From Paenibacillus sediminis (GTDB taxonomy: Bacteria; Bacillota; Bacilli; Paenibacillales; Paenibacillaceae): a stretch of DNA of 64,000 nucleotides. The stretch spans positions 992,001 through 1,056,000 of the forward strand of contig NZ_JAGGKP010000001.1 of the NCBI RefSeq assembly GCF_017873765.1, read 5' to 3'. Shown here piece by piece: positions 8,650 through 16,346 of this stretch (position 1 is the first letter of the stretch; every line of letters begins with the position of its first letter). A program made the translations under genes and the position numbers. The notes below the pieces were generated by a model. The model was not told where the DNA came from. It saw only the letters and a program-made list of their open reading frames with translations, and did not search any database.

Positions 8650-8842
8650 CAGTGAACTAAGCGTAGCGACGATCGGCCCCATAAGCGACGCCATTGCTCC
8701 AGTCGCAGCCGAAATCATCCCCATTCGGCCGCCTACAATGGAAATTGTCACTGCAATACAAAAGGAAGCGTACAATCCAACCATTGGGTCTACTCCAGCT
8801 AAAATGGAGAAGGCAATGGCTTCCGGAACAAGAAAACTCCAC
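8650..8842 (-). pseudogene. SulP-type anion transporter remnant
   Basis: Read downward from 8842, one frame gives [19 protein letters not shown], then [10 protein letters not shown] and [18 protein letters not shown]. This is the N-terminal core of SulP/SLC26 transporters of the YbaR/YvdB type. The frame is open from about 8887 to a stop at 8611 but has no convincing start, lacks the preceding KGDLLAGI helix and lacks the remaining 400 or so residues including the STAS domain. It is a fragment truncated at both ends. A longer run in another frame (8657-8842) is a shadow. Confidence 0.75.
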
Positions 8843-8895
8843 TCCTTATCTATTGTTTTATAGTGAAATAGACCATATACCTCTACCCCCTATGA

Positions 8896-8926
8896 CATAA
8901 AAACCGCATGTCAATGACATGCGGTC
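8896..8926 (-). terminator. Terminator of the bdbD-bdbC operon
   Basis: On the minus strand ACCGCATGT, a 5-nt loop and ACATGCGGT are followed by TTTTTA, 16 bp after the bdbC stop codon. Confidence 0.8.
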
Positions 8927-8941
8927 AACAATCGAATTGTT

Positions 8942-9385
8942 TTACTCTTGAGTCTCAGAGTCTTCCTTACTTAACGATAAGAACACGATAATAAGAATAA
9001 AAGCAACGAGTGCTAGAAATGGAATCGTAATAAAGCCGAACCAGTTAATATAATCCTTATTGCAAGGTATACCCATCGTACAAGGCAATACCTTAGCAAG
9101 TAGAGGAATTTTTTGCTCCGAATAATGATAAAGCGAGATTAAGCCCCCAATTACACTTAGAGGAAGTATATATGGAATGATTCTCCGATCATTTTTGTAG
9201 CAGGCAATTCCGAGCAAGATGACTTGCGGGTACATAAAGATTCTTTGAAACCAGCATAGTTTGCATGGCATGAATCGCAACACTTCACTTAGATAAAGGC
9301 TGCCGCTGACCGCTAAGATCGAAACGAGCCAGGCCATATATATTCCATATTGTTTCATGAAAGATCGAATTGTCATTCTACTCAC
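8942..9385 (-). CDS. bdbC: DsbB-like quinone-linked thiol oxidase
   Basis: A 147-residue protein with four membrane helices and the two cysteine pairs of the DsbB/BdbC family: CKLCWFQRIFMYPQ in the first outer loop and CTMGIPC in the second. It reoxidises the partner thiol oxidase BdbD and passes electrons to quinone, driving disulfide formation in secreted proteins. The gene overlaps the end of bdbD by 8 bp, so the two are translationally coupled. Length and motif order match B. subtilis BdbC closely. Confidence 0.93.
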   Translation of the reverse strand: MSRMTIRSFMKQYGIYMAWLVSILAVSGSLYLSEVLRFMPCKLCWFQRIFMYPQVILLGIACYKNDRRIIPYILPLSVIGGLISLYHYSEQKIPLLAKVLPCTMGIPCNKDYINWFGFITIPFLALVAFILIIVFLSLSKEDSETQE

Positions 9386-10097
9386 CTTTTTGCGCAGATT
9401 CGATTGCAGCTTTCAATTTCTCGTAATCATTCGCTTGTTCAAATTTAACACCGTTAATAAAAAGTGTCGGTGTGCTGTTCACAACATTTTTATTAGCGAA
9501 AGCCGTTTGTTCGTCGATATCTTTCTGATATGTCTTCGATTTAATATCCTGTTCAAGCTTAGTAAAGTCGATTGATAGTGCTTCCTTGCGTGCCAAATCT
9601 ACTAGATATTCAGGAGTCGCCCATATCAAGTTCTCGTCTGGCTGGTTTTTATAAATGGCATCGTAATACTTCCAGAAAGCGTCATTGTTCTGATGAAAAA
9701 TGGATTGAGCTGCTAAGGCCGCTGTATTTGAATCGGGTCCAATAAACGGCAAGTTCATGAAATAAAGAGATACGATGCCTTTATCAATGTAATCCGCCTT
9801 TAACTTTGGCTCAATCTCTTGGCTGAAGGTTCTACAGGATGGACATTTAAAATCTCCCAACTCGACAATTTTAACGGGAGCATTCTTGTCACCTATTGTC
9901 GGCAAATTCGTATAGTCAATAGCAGTGATATTCTCAGTAGCCTTCGGCTTAAATATAATCATCGCCGCGATGATAACAACTATAATTGAACCAGTAATCC
10001 AAAGAAGTCTTCTCATTCTCGCCTGATCTTTTTGTTTTTGCTGCATGCGCTGTTCCTTGTAGTTCTGTTTCTGTTTTTTACGATGATTAGATGACAT
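9378..10097 (-). CDS. bdbD: DsbA-like membrane-anchored thiol-disulfide oxidoreductase
   Basis: A 239-residue protein. A highly basic N-terminus (residues 1-29) and one membrane anchor (about 30-49) precede a thioredoxin-fold DsbA domain with the active site FKCPSCRTF and the cis-proline loop STPTLFING. It introduces disulfides into exported proteins and is reoxidised by BdbC, whose gene follows with an 8-bp overlap. The long Lys/Gln-rich cytoplasmic tail is unusual but simple in composition. The operon ends at the hairpin at 8896-8926. Confidence 0.92.
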   Translation of the reverse strand: MSSNHRKKQKQNYKEQRMQQKQKDQARMRRLLWITGSIIVVIIAAMIIFKPKATENITAIDYTNLPTIGDKNAPVKIVELGDFKCPSCRTFSQEIEPKLKADYIDKGIVSLYFMNLPFIGPDSNTAALAAQSIFHQNNDAFWKYYDAIYKNQPDENLIWATPEYLVDLARKEALSIDFTKLEQDIKSKTYQKDIDEQTAFANKNVVNSTPTLFINGVKFEQANDYEKLKAAIESAQKGE

Positions 10098-10324
10098 TAG
10101 ATCTCATCCTTTTCTAAAATTAATTATAATACTGCTTGTACCGTATATCTCTGTCATATGATAATATTCAATTTCGCACCTAAGAAAAATAATACCTGAA
10201 GATCATAGCTGCCGTAAAAGGACATTTTGGTGAAATATTAGATACATAGACGATATTCCCTATAAATCCCTTCTCTAAAATTACTTACGCTACTTACGAA
10301 TAGTAGTGTTAAGCGAATTCAATG

Positions 10325-11236
10325 TCAAGACAAAGTCCCACCCTTCATGAATGAGAAGATATCTTTCCTTCGCAAAATAGATAAAAAGACTTCCATGCTT
10401 TTCGTATAGAACGGTGTAGATTGTGTGATTAATGAAAATTTACGGGTTACAGGAGTTTCGTCTAGCTCAAGTATTTTTAAGGTGCCAAGAGAGATTTCTT
10501 TTCGGACAGCCCAGTGGGAAAGCATTGTAATTCCGAGCCCGGCTTCTACAGACTCTTTAATAATTTGTGTGCTCCCAAATTCCATGATGTTATGAGGATA
10601 TAACTTGAACCTGTCGAACATTTTTTCCGTCGCCTCTCGAGTTCCCGAGCCCAATTCCCTTACGATCCATGTCTCTTTATTTAATTCTGATAACCGAATT
10701 TTCTTTCGAGCAGCGAGTGGATGTTTCAAAGAGACAATGATATACATGAAATCCTCCGCAAAAGGCTCCATATATAACCTGTCATCTTTAAACTCCCCTT
10801 CTACAATGCCGACATCAAGACCATGACTGACTACCAAATCTTCAATTTCCTTTGTATTTCCTATCGTGATCGTTGGCTTGATCAGCGGATAATGTTCGTG
10901 CATATAAGCCAGAATGTGCGGCAGAACGTATTCCCCATATGTATAGCTTGCCCCTATAGATAAATTTCCACTTGCTGTATGCATTAACTCATCTATCAAA
11001 TACTGCATGCGAGCATACTGTCCTAATATTACCTTTGCATGATGGTATACAATTTCGCCCGCTTTATTTAATCGCACAAATTTATTGCTTCGTTCGAGTA
11101 ATTTCGTTCCAACTGTTCGTTCAAGCGTCTGTATATACTGACTTACTGCAGGCTGGGTCATATGCAATTCCTCAGCAGCACGTGTAAAGTTCTGCTTCTC
11201 TGCAACGGTAACAAAAACAAGCAGCTGTTGATCCAA
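10325..11236 (-). CDS. LysR family regulator, divergent to yeiH
   Basis: A 303-residue LysR-type regulator. The N-terminal helix-turn-helix reads NFTRAAEELHMTQPAVSQYIQTLERTVGTKLLER (residues about 16-49) and is followed by a LysR substrate-binding domain. The start is TTG, 12 nt after GAGGTG. It is transcribed away from a yeiH homologue, the same arrangement as E. coli yeiE-yeiH, and probably controls it through the palindrome at 11292-11309. The ligand is unknown; sulfur anions are a reasonable guess from YeiH and the CysB-like class. Confidence 0.87.
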   Translation of the reverse strand: MDQQLLVFVTVAEKQNFTRAAEELHMTQPAVSQYIQTLERTVGTKLLERSNKFVRLNKAGEIVYHHAKVILGQYARMQYLIDELMHTASGNLSIGASYTYGEYVLPHILAYMHEHYPLIKPTITIGNTKEIEDLVVSHGLDVGIVEGEFKDDRLYMEPFAEDFMYIIVSLKHPLAARKKIRLSELNKETWIVRELGSGTREATEKMFDRFKLYPHNIMEFGSTQIIKESVEAGLGITMLSHWAVRKEISLGTLKILELDETPVTRKFSLITQSTPFYTKSMEVFLSILRRKDIFSFMKGGTLS

Positions 11237-11291
11237 TTTTAATCACCTCAATCTATTTCAATAAAGCTTCCATCTTATTATACATATTTAC

Positions 11292-11309
11292 TTATGATAA
11301 TCATCATAA
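11292..11309. promoter_or_regulatory. Palindromic operator between lysR and yeiH
   Basis: TTATGAT-N4-ATCATAA is a perfect 7-bp inverted repeat with the spacing of a LysR T-N11-A box. It lies 56 bp from the LysR start and 65 bp from the yeiH start, where LysR proteins normally bind. Confidence 0.55.
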
Positions 11310-11373
11310 TGATTTATTTTTCTTATTTGATTGTTTGCTTTATGCTAAAGATACCGATAACGGAGGTGACATT

Positions 11374-12441
11374 ATGAAGAAAGAATCAAATGAAAACTTT
11401 CCACAAACAGATGATTCATTGTCTCTAACTCATTCAAATAACAAGCCAAACAAATTCTCATCTATCGGTTTGTGGGCTGGAGGAATTGGGTTTACGTTTA
11501 TCATTGCACTGCTTGGTTATGGTTTAGGAAAAGTACCAGGGTTTAGTCACGTGGGTCAACTTGCGTGCGCCATTATTATAGCTGTAATCTATCGCCAATT
11601 TTTTGGATACCCTGAACAAATACGAGCAGGAATTCAGTTTTCAGCTAAAAACATTTTACGTCTAGCCATTATCTTGTTCGGTCTTAAACTAAATATCGAT
11701 ATTGTGCTTCATCAGGGATTAGGCTTACTCGTACGTGATGCTGGCACCATCGTGTTCTCCATCGCTTTAACGGTTTTGATCGCCAAATGGCTAAAAGCAG
11801 ACGCTGCTCTATCATTACTTCTATCCATTGGTACTGGGGTTTGCGGCGCAGCTGCTATCGCAGCAGTATCTCCAATTTTGAAAGCAAAGGATGAAGATAC
11901 AGCGATTGGGGCAGGGATTATCGCTTTGATTGGTACCATATTTTCAATTGCTTATACGATAATTAGACCCTTTATTCATCTGAAAGATGTACAGTACGGT
12001 ATTTGGTCTGGTGTAAGCCTACATGAGCTTGCCCACGTTGCTTTAGCAGCAGCACCTGCTGGACCTGACGCGCTCGCCATTGGTTTATTGGCCAAATTAG
12101 GGCGCGTGTTCTTACTTGTTCCACTAAGCTTTATTTTAATGTATTGGATGAAACGAACTGATAAAGTTCAAAAAGGTACGAGAATAGAGTTCCCATGGTT
12201 TTTAATTGGATTTATTGTTATGAGTATCATTGGAAGCTATGTGCTCGGAAAACAAGTATTCGTACCACAACATGTCATGAACCATATTTCAAATATCACT
12301 ACGTTTGTTTTAACCATGGCAATGGTTGGCCTTGGACTGAATGTAAGTCTAAGTGATTTGCGCACAAAAGCTATGCGTCCCCTCGCTGCCATGTTAATTA
12401 CATCAACCCTGTTATCAATATTCACCTTTGTTTCTATCTGA
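11374..12441 (+). CDS. YeiH family putative sulfate exporter
   Basis: A 355-residue membrane protein of the YeiH/UPF0324 family (PF03601), with about ten helices and conserved blocks ILFGLKLN, GTGVCGAAAIAAVSP, IALIGTI, SGVSLHELAHVALA and AMVGLGLNVSL. The family is annotated as putative sulfate exporters, but transport has little direct proof. The ATG at 11374 follows GGAGGTGA (11362-11369), so an earlier in-frame ATG at 11335 is rejected. The last 27 bp overlap the 3' end of the opposing histidine kinase gene. Confidence 0.87.
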   Translation: MKKESNENFPQTDDSLSLTHSNNKPNKFSSIGLWAGGIGFTFIIALLGYGLGKVPGFSHVGQLACAIIIAVIYRQFFGYPEQIRAGIQFSAKNILRLAIILFGLKLNIDIVLHQGLGLLVRDAGTIVFSIALTVLIAKWLKADAALSLLLSIGTGVCGAAAIAAVSPILKAKDEDTAIGAGIIALIGTIFSIAYTIIRPFIHLKDVQYGIWSGVSLHELAHVALAAAPAGPDALAIGLLAKLGRVFLLVPLSFILMYWMKRTDKVQKGTRIEFPWFLIGFIVMSIIGSYVLGKQVFVPQHVMNHISNITTFVLTMAMVGLGLNVSLSDLRTKAMRPLAAMLITSTLLSIFTFVSI

Positions 12442-13779
12442 TCTCAAAGGGATAGAGAGACGAAACACGGCACCGCTCGGGGTTCCTCTGCGAGCCTCGA
12501 TCGTACCGCCGTGAGCCTCTATGATAGCTTTAGCAATGGCAAGCCCAATCCCAGTTCCACCTTGTTCCCCTTTGTAGAACCGACCAAACACCTTCTGCTC
12601 CTCTCCCGGAGCAAAACCGCGACCATCGTCCATACATATAATCTCTACTTGATTCGAACTTGCAGTTACATTTAGGCGGACACTCGACTTGGCATATCGT
12701 ATCCCATTCCCTACAATATTTAAGAACACCCTTATCAACTTCTCCCGGTCAAACTGCCCTTCTGCTTGCAAGTCCCCATTTAAAATGAGATCAATGCTTC
12801 TTTGATCTGCTAATCCTTGAACAAGGTTCAGAGCATCTCCGATTACATCTCCGATCTTCATCACTTCAAAATGCAATTGGTCTGACGAATGTTCAAGGCG
12901 AGTCATATAAATCAGTTCGTCCACGACGCCCTTTAGCCGCTGACATTCAGATACAATCAAGTCTAGACTTTGTTCTGCTTCTATGCCTTGCACTAAGCCA
13001 TCTTTTATTGCTTCTGCATTTCCTTGAATCGTCATTAGTGGGGTTTTCAGTTCATGAGAAGCATTCTGTAAAAATTCCGTTTGCATACGGTCATTCATCT
13101 GAAGTTTTGAAGCCATCTCGGTGAAAGATTCAGCAAGATCTCTTATTTCGTCTTGCGTATGAACCGTAATTTGAGGCATCTTCTTTTTGACCGAAAAATT
13201 TCGCATTCCTTTGGCCAAATGATGTATCGGCTTTGTAATGGTTCCCCCGAGTACATATCCCATTGCAATCGCAATCAGGCCTCCGATAAGCAAACTGGCT
13301 AACTGAGCACCTCGTAAGAGACGGTTCAAACCATTAACATCTTTAATTTGTATGGCCAGCAGCATGTTCCCTAACAGTTGTCCATTTTCGGATTGAATCC
13401 TTCTCCTTTCTACAAGGTAAGATTTGTTGTTATTCTCATTTAAACCGAGTAAAGCTCGAATTTCACTCTTGTCAGCATTTGTGTACAAAATTTTGTTGTT
13501 CCTATCTGTAATTATAATTTGCGACGTGATCGCTTGACCAACGAGCTTTAGCTTAGCACGTTTAACCATGCGTTCCGCGACAACATGGTTTGAGAGCACA
13601 TCTGTACCTTTAAATGATAAGGCAATTGCTTCTGCATCCGCCTTCATTTGACGTTTCGCTTCGTTTATAAGATATCGTTCTGAGAAAGCGTGAAACGACA
13701 ATGAGGTGACGATTAGGATAGTTAAAATTAGTATTACATTATTCAATTGTATTTTAGTCCCAATCTTCATATTAGACAT
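12415..13779 (-). CDS. Sensor histidine kinase with HAMP domain
   Basis: About 454 residues: one membrane helix near the N-terminus, an extracytoplasmic sensor of about 120 residues, a second helix (LASLLIGGLIAIAMGYVLGG), HAMP, a HisKA domain with phospho-acceptor His in NASHELKTP, and a HATPase_c domain with N, G1 (DDGRGF) and G2 (GTGIGLAIAK) boxes. The start is ATG 13779 or ATG 13770, both overlapping or touching the stop of the response regulator, so translation is coupled. The open frame upstream to 13821 has no ribosome binding site. The signal is unknown. Confidence 0.87.
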   Translation of the reverse strand: MSNMKIGTKIQLNNVILILTILIVTSLSFHAFSERYLINEAKRQMKADAEAIALSFKGTDVLSNHVVAERMVKRAKLKLVGQAITSQIIITDRNNKILYTNADKSEIRALLGLNENNNKSYLVERRRIQSENGQLLGNMLLAIQIKDVNGLNRLLRGAQLASLLIGGLIAIAMGYVLGGTITKPIHHLAKGMRNFSVKKKMPQITVHTQDEIRDLAESFTEMASKLQMNDRMQTEFLQNASHELKTPLMTIQGNAEAIKDGLVQGIEAEQSLDLIVSECQRLKGVVDELIYMTRLEHSSDQLHFEVMKIGDVIGDALNLVQGLADQRSIDLILNGDLQAEGQFDREKLIRVFLNIVGNGIRYAKSSVRLNVTASSNQVEIICMDDGRGFAPGEEQKVFGRFYKGEQGGTGIGLAIAKAIIEAHGGTIEARRGTPSGAVFRLSIPLRSDRNKGEY

Positions 13780-14446
13780 CAAGACGGTAGCCGTACCCCC
13801 AAACGGTTGTAATTTGTACACTGGAATCGTGTTCGGACAGTTTTTTTCGAATCCGTTTTACTAAATCATCGACGAGCCGCTCATCCCCATAGTAATCGTA
13901 ACCCCATACTTTCCGTGTCAACTGCTCTCTAGTAAATGGCAAGCGAGGATGGTCCGCCATAAATTCAATGAGCTCATATTCCTTGATCGTTAGCTTGATT
14001 TCCTGACCATCCTTTAGCAGCATTCGTCTCTCTTTATGTAATGTTAAATCGTTCAATTCTATGAATTCGGCATGAGGTGGCTTCCTCTCAAGTCTTCTGA
14101 AAATGTTCTTTATGCGAGCGACGAGTTCTCTTGGACTAAATGGTTTAGACAAATAATCATCTGCACCGATCTCTAGCCCGAGCACCCGATCTATCTCCTC
14201 GTTTTTAGCGGTTACGAATATGATCGGGATATCGCATGTTTTACGTATCTCTCTGCACAGCTCCATTCCGTCGATACCTGGCATCATAATGTCAAGGACA
14301 ATTAAATCCGGCTTCAGTCTTCCTATTTCCGTTATCACATTAACTCCGTGGTCAAATAGCGTGACGTTATAGCCTTGACTCTCTATATATTTTTTTAAAA
14401 TATCTCGTATATTCTTCTCATCGTCAACAACAAATACATGTTTCAT
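13772..14446 (-). CDS. OmpR-family response regulator
   Basis: A 224-residue protein with a receiver domain (acidic DDEK, phospho-acceptor Asp in LIVLDIMMPG, Lys in LSKPF) and a C-terminal OmpR/PhoB winged helix ending DERLVDDLVKRIRKKL...VWGYGYRL. It is the cognate regulator of the kinase gene that overlaps its stop codon. The nearest upstream gene on the same strand is the exported helical protein at 14556-15068, separated by a terminator, so the pair has its own promoter. Targets unknown. Confidence 0.9.
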   Translation of the reverse strand: MKHVFVVDDEKNIRDILKKYIESQGYNVTLFDHGVNVITEIGRLKPDLIVLDIMMPGIDGMELCREIRKTCDIPIIFVTAKNEEIDRVLGLEIGADDYLSKPFSPRELVARIKNIFRRLERKPPHAEFIELNDLTLHKERRMLLKDGQEIKLTIKEYELIEFMADHPRLPFTREQLTRKVWGYDYYGDERLVDDLVKRIRKKLSEHDSSVQITTVWGYGYRLDV

Positions 14447-14503
14447 AAAATAACCGACCTCCTTCTTCGCTTTATTATAACATCATAAAAACTTATATAA
14501 TGG

Positions 14504-14531
14504 AAAAAGGGACAGGTTTCCCTGCCCCTTT
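14504..14531 (-). terminator. Terminator of the exported helical protein gene
   Basis: On the minus strand AAAAGGGGCAGG, loop GAAA and CCTGTCCCTTTT form a 12-bp stem (one G-U pair) followed by TCC, 25 bp past the stop codon at 14556. Confidence 0.7.
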
Positions 14532-14555
14532 TCTATTTGATACTGTTTTCCGCAT

Positions 14556-15068
14556 TTATTTTAGGATATCAATAATTTGGTCGTACAAGCCAGCCTTGTC
14601 CGTCAATTTCCCGTTGATTTCACCGAAAATGGATATCACATTGTTAATGCGAGCTTGCGCCTGTCCGGAATCACGGTCTTTTACCGCTTGTTTAAACGCC
14701 TTCATTTCATCCTTCATGTTGCTCCAAAGATTGTCAAGATCCGCATTGACGGTATGGATTTGCTTGCGAACAGCAGCAGCTTCTTTTAACGCTTCTTTAT
14801 TTCCATTTTCTTTCGCTGCTAAGGTAAGATCAATAATTTGATCTTGCTTCTGTACAATTTGTGTTTTCGTCTCAAGTCTAGTGATTCGTAGGCTGTTGAT
14901 TTGATGAAGCTCATCTTGAAACTCTTTCAGCAGCTCAAATTTCTTGACAGAAGCAACCATTTGGCTCGCAGCTGGATCGGAATTGTCAGTTGGCGATGCA
15001 GCCGCAAATGCACTTCCTGCACCCAATAGCATGAGACACATTAAAAGAAATACAACTTTTTTCTTCAT
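14556..15068 (-). CDS. Exported alpha-helical protein of unknown function
   Basis: A 170-residue protein with a clear signal peptide (MKKKVVFLLMCLMLLGAGSAFAA). The mature part is almost entirely charged amphipathic helix and probably a coiled coil, rich in Lys, Glu, Gln and Asp, with no cysteine. In composition it recalls small extracytoplasmic stress proteins of the Spy/CpxP style, but no LTXXQ motif is visible. It lies upstream of the two-component genes and could be sensed by, or depend on, that system (inference). I do not recognise the family. Confidence 0.7.
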   Translation of the reverse strand: MKKKVVFLLMCLMLLGAGSAFAAASPTDNSDPAASQMVASVKKFELLKEFQDELHQINSLRITRLETKTQIVQKQDQIIDLTLAAKENGNKEALKEAAAVRKQIHTVNADLDNLWSNMKDEMKAFKQAVKDRDSGQAQARINNVISIFGEINGKLTDKAGLYDQIIDILK

Positions 15069-15186
15069 TCGTTCATTTCTCCTTCATCGTTTGATTTTGA
15101 CTTACAACGACAGTATAGAAGGAAATTGTGGAACAATCCGTTTATAATTATGGAAAAAGTGTGTAAAAACGAAGACCGGCTATTCA

Positions 15187-15975
15187 TTAAGTTAATATAT
15201 CCACCCAAATTTTAATAGCTGTTGCTGCAATTAATACCGCAAGACAAACACGTAAATATTTCACATTCAGTCTTCGGCTCACAAAGGAACCGAGCGGAGC
15301 TCCGAGTAAACTGCCTATTACAACAAATAATGTTGGCCAAAATGGAATGCCGCCTGCGGCAATTTTCCCTGTCATCCCTCCAACAGCTGAAATAAATACA
15401 ATGGCCAGTGAAGAGGCAACAGTTACGCGAGTTGGGATTTTAAGCACCGTTAACATAATGGGAATGAGCATAAAGGCCCCGCCTGCTCCGACAATACCCG
15501 AGGCAATACCGACTAAGAAAGCACATGCTGCAGCGATCCAAGGATTAAAGCGAATCTGCGCAATATTAAAGTGTTTCTTTTCACCGTGGTTTGGAAAGAG
15601 CATTAAAATAACAGCAATAATAGCTAGTACTCCATACACAATGTTAATCGTTTCGTTCGGCAAATAATTAGAGCTCAAACTGCCAATTAAACTGCCGACC
15701 AAAATGCTGATTCCCATATTCATTACAAGTCTCTTATGAACTACAGGCCCTTCATCTTTTGTCTGAAATCGATATGCCAAAACACCAGCAAGCGATGAAA
15801 AAAAGACTTGAAAAATACTAATATCTGCAACCTCTTTCGCACTGAATGAATCAACGTTAAACCATACGGGCACATAAAGCAAGAGAGGATAGTTAATAAT
15901 TGCACCACCGATTCCAAGTAACCCAGAAAAGAACGAACCGATAAGTCCAATGATGAATAAGACAATGTGTTCCAT
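15187..15975 (-). CDS. TauE/SafE family sulfite or anion exporter
   Basis: A 262-residue membrane protein with seven or eight helices and two copies of the TauE/SafE repeat motif: FFSGLLGIGGAIINYPLLL in the first helix and GIASGIVGAGGAFMLIPIML in the fifth. Family members export sulfite, sulfoacetate or related organosulfur anions. GGAAGGG lies 10 nt before the ATG at 15975, while the in-frame ATG at 16014 has no good site. With yeiH and the SulP remnant it is the third sulfur-anion transporter type in 10 kb. Confidence 0.85.
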   Translation of the reverse strand: MEHIVLFIIGLIGSFFSGLLGIGGAIINYPLLLYVPVWFNVDSFSAKEVADISIFQVFFSSLAGVLAYRFQTKDEGPVVHKRLVMNMGISILVGSLIGSLSSNYLPNETINIVYGVLAIIAVILMLFPNHGEKKHFNIAQIRFNPWIAAACAFLVGIASGIVGAGGAFMLIPIMLTVLKIPTRVTVASSLAIVFISAVGGMTGKIAAGGIPFWPTLFVVIGSLLGAPLGSFVSRRLNVKYLRVCLAVLIAATAIKIWVDILT

Positions 15976-16108
15976 TATTGTAATACCCTTCCTTCGATCG
16001 ATGTATAAATTCATTGTATAAAAGGACGAATAATTTCTCTCTGTACGCAGCAGATTTTTTTATGTATAATAATACCAAGTAAACTGATGAGAATTGAGGT
16101 GCTTGTGC

Positions 16109-16270
16109 TTGTTTACTCTTCTTAAGAATTTGTTTACAGAGCGATGCCCTGATTGTAAGGATAAATTAATATCTCGTCGTCATAGCCTTTTCATTGAAAA
16201 AACCTGTCCAAATCAACATTATACCGAAGAAATTTACACCCATCTAGGTGTAAGAATCATTTATAAATAG
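16109..16270 (+). CDS. 53-residue zinc-ribbon-like micro-protein
   Basis: A short gene with a TTG start 7 nt after GAGGTG (16096-16101). It encodes LFTLLKNLFTERCPDCKDKL, then RRHSLFIEKTCPNQHYTEEI and THLGVRIIYK. A CPDC knuckle and a later C-X3-H (CPNQH) could bind zinc. A TATAAT box at 16065-16070 and a strong terminator right after the stop argue that it is a real transcription unit. I do not recognise a family. Small proteins of this kind may bind nucleic acid or a protein partner. Confidence 0.65.
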   Translation: MFTLLKNLFTERCPDCKDKLISRRHSLFIEKTCPNQHYTEEIYTHLGVRIIYK

Positions 16271-16272
16271 TT

Positions 16273-16299
16273 ACACCCCTTACGGGGTGTTATTTTTTT
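16273..16299 (+). terminator. Terminator of the zinc-ribbon micro-protein gene
   Basis: ACACCCC, loop TTAC and GGGGTGT are followed by a T-rich run, immediately after the stop codon. This is a textbook Rho-independent terminator. Confidence 0.88.
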
Positions 16300-16310
16300 C
16301 AGTGAAATCA

Positions 16311-16339
16311 ATAAAAAAACCACCCTTTGCGGATGGTTT
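16311..16339 (-). terminator. Terminator of the GH18-type gene
   Basis: On the minus strand AAACCATCC, loop GCAAA and GGGTGGTTT (one U-G pair) are followed by seven T. It lies 8 bp after the stop at 16347. Confidence 0.8.
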
Positions 16340-16346
16340 AATATGA

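Noticed and set aside
8657..8842. 61-codon minus-strand frame starting [11 protein letters not shown]
   Set aside because: It is the wrong frame. The SulP sequence is read one base off.
10286..10315. Hairpin downstream of bdbD and lysR
   Set aside because: The stem has a bulge and mismatch and no T-run, so I do not call it a terminator.
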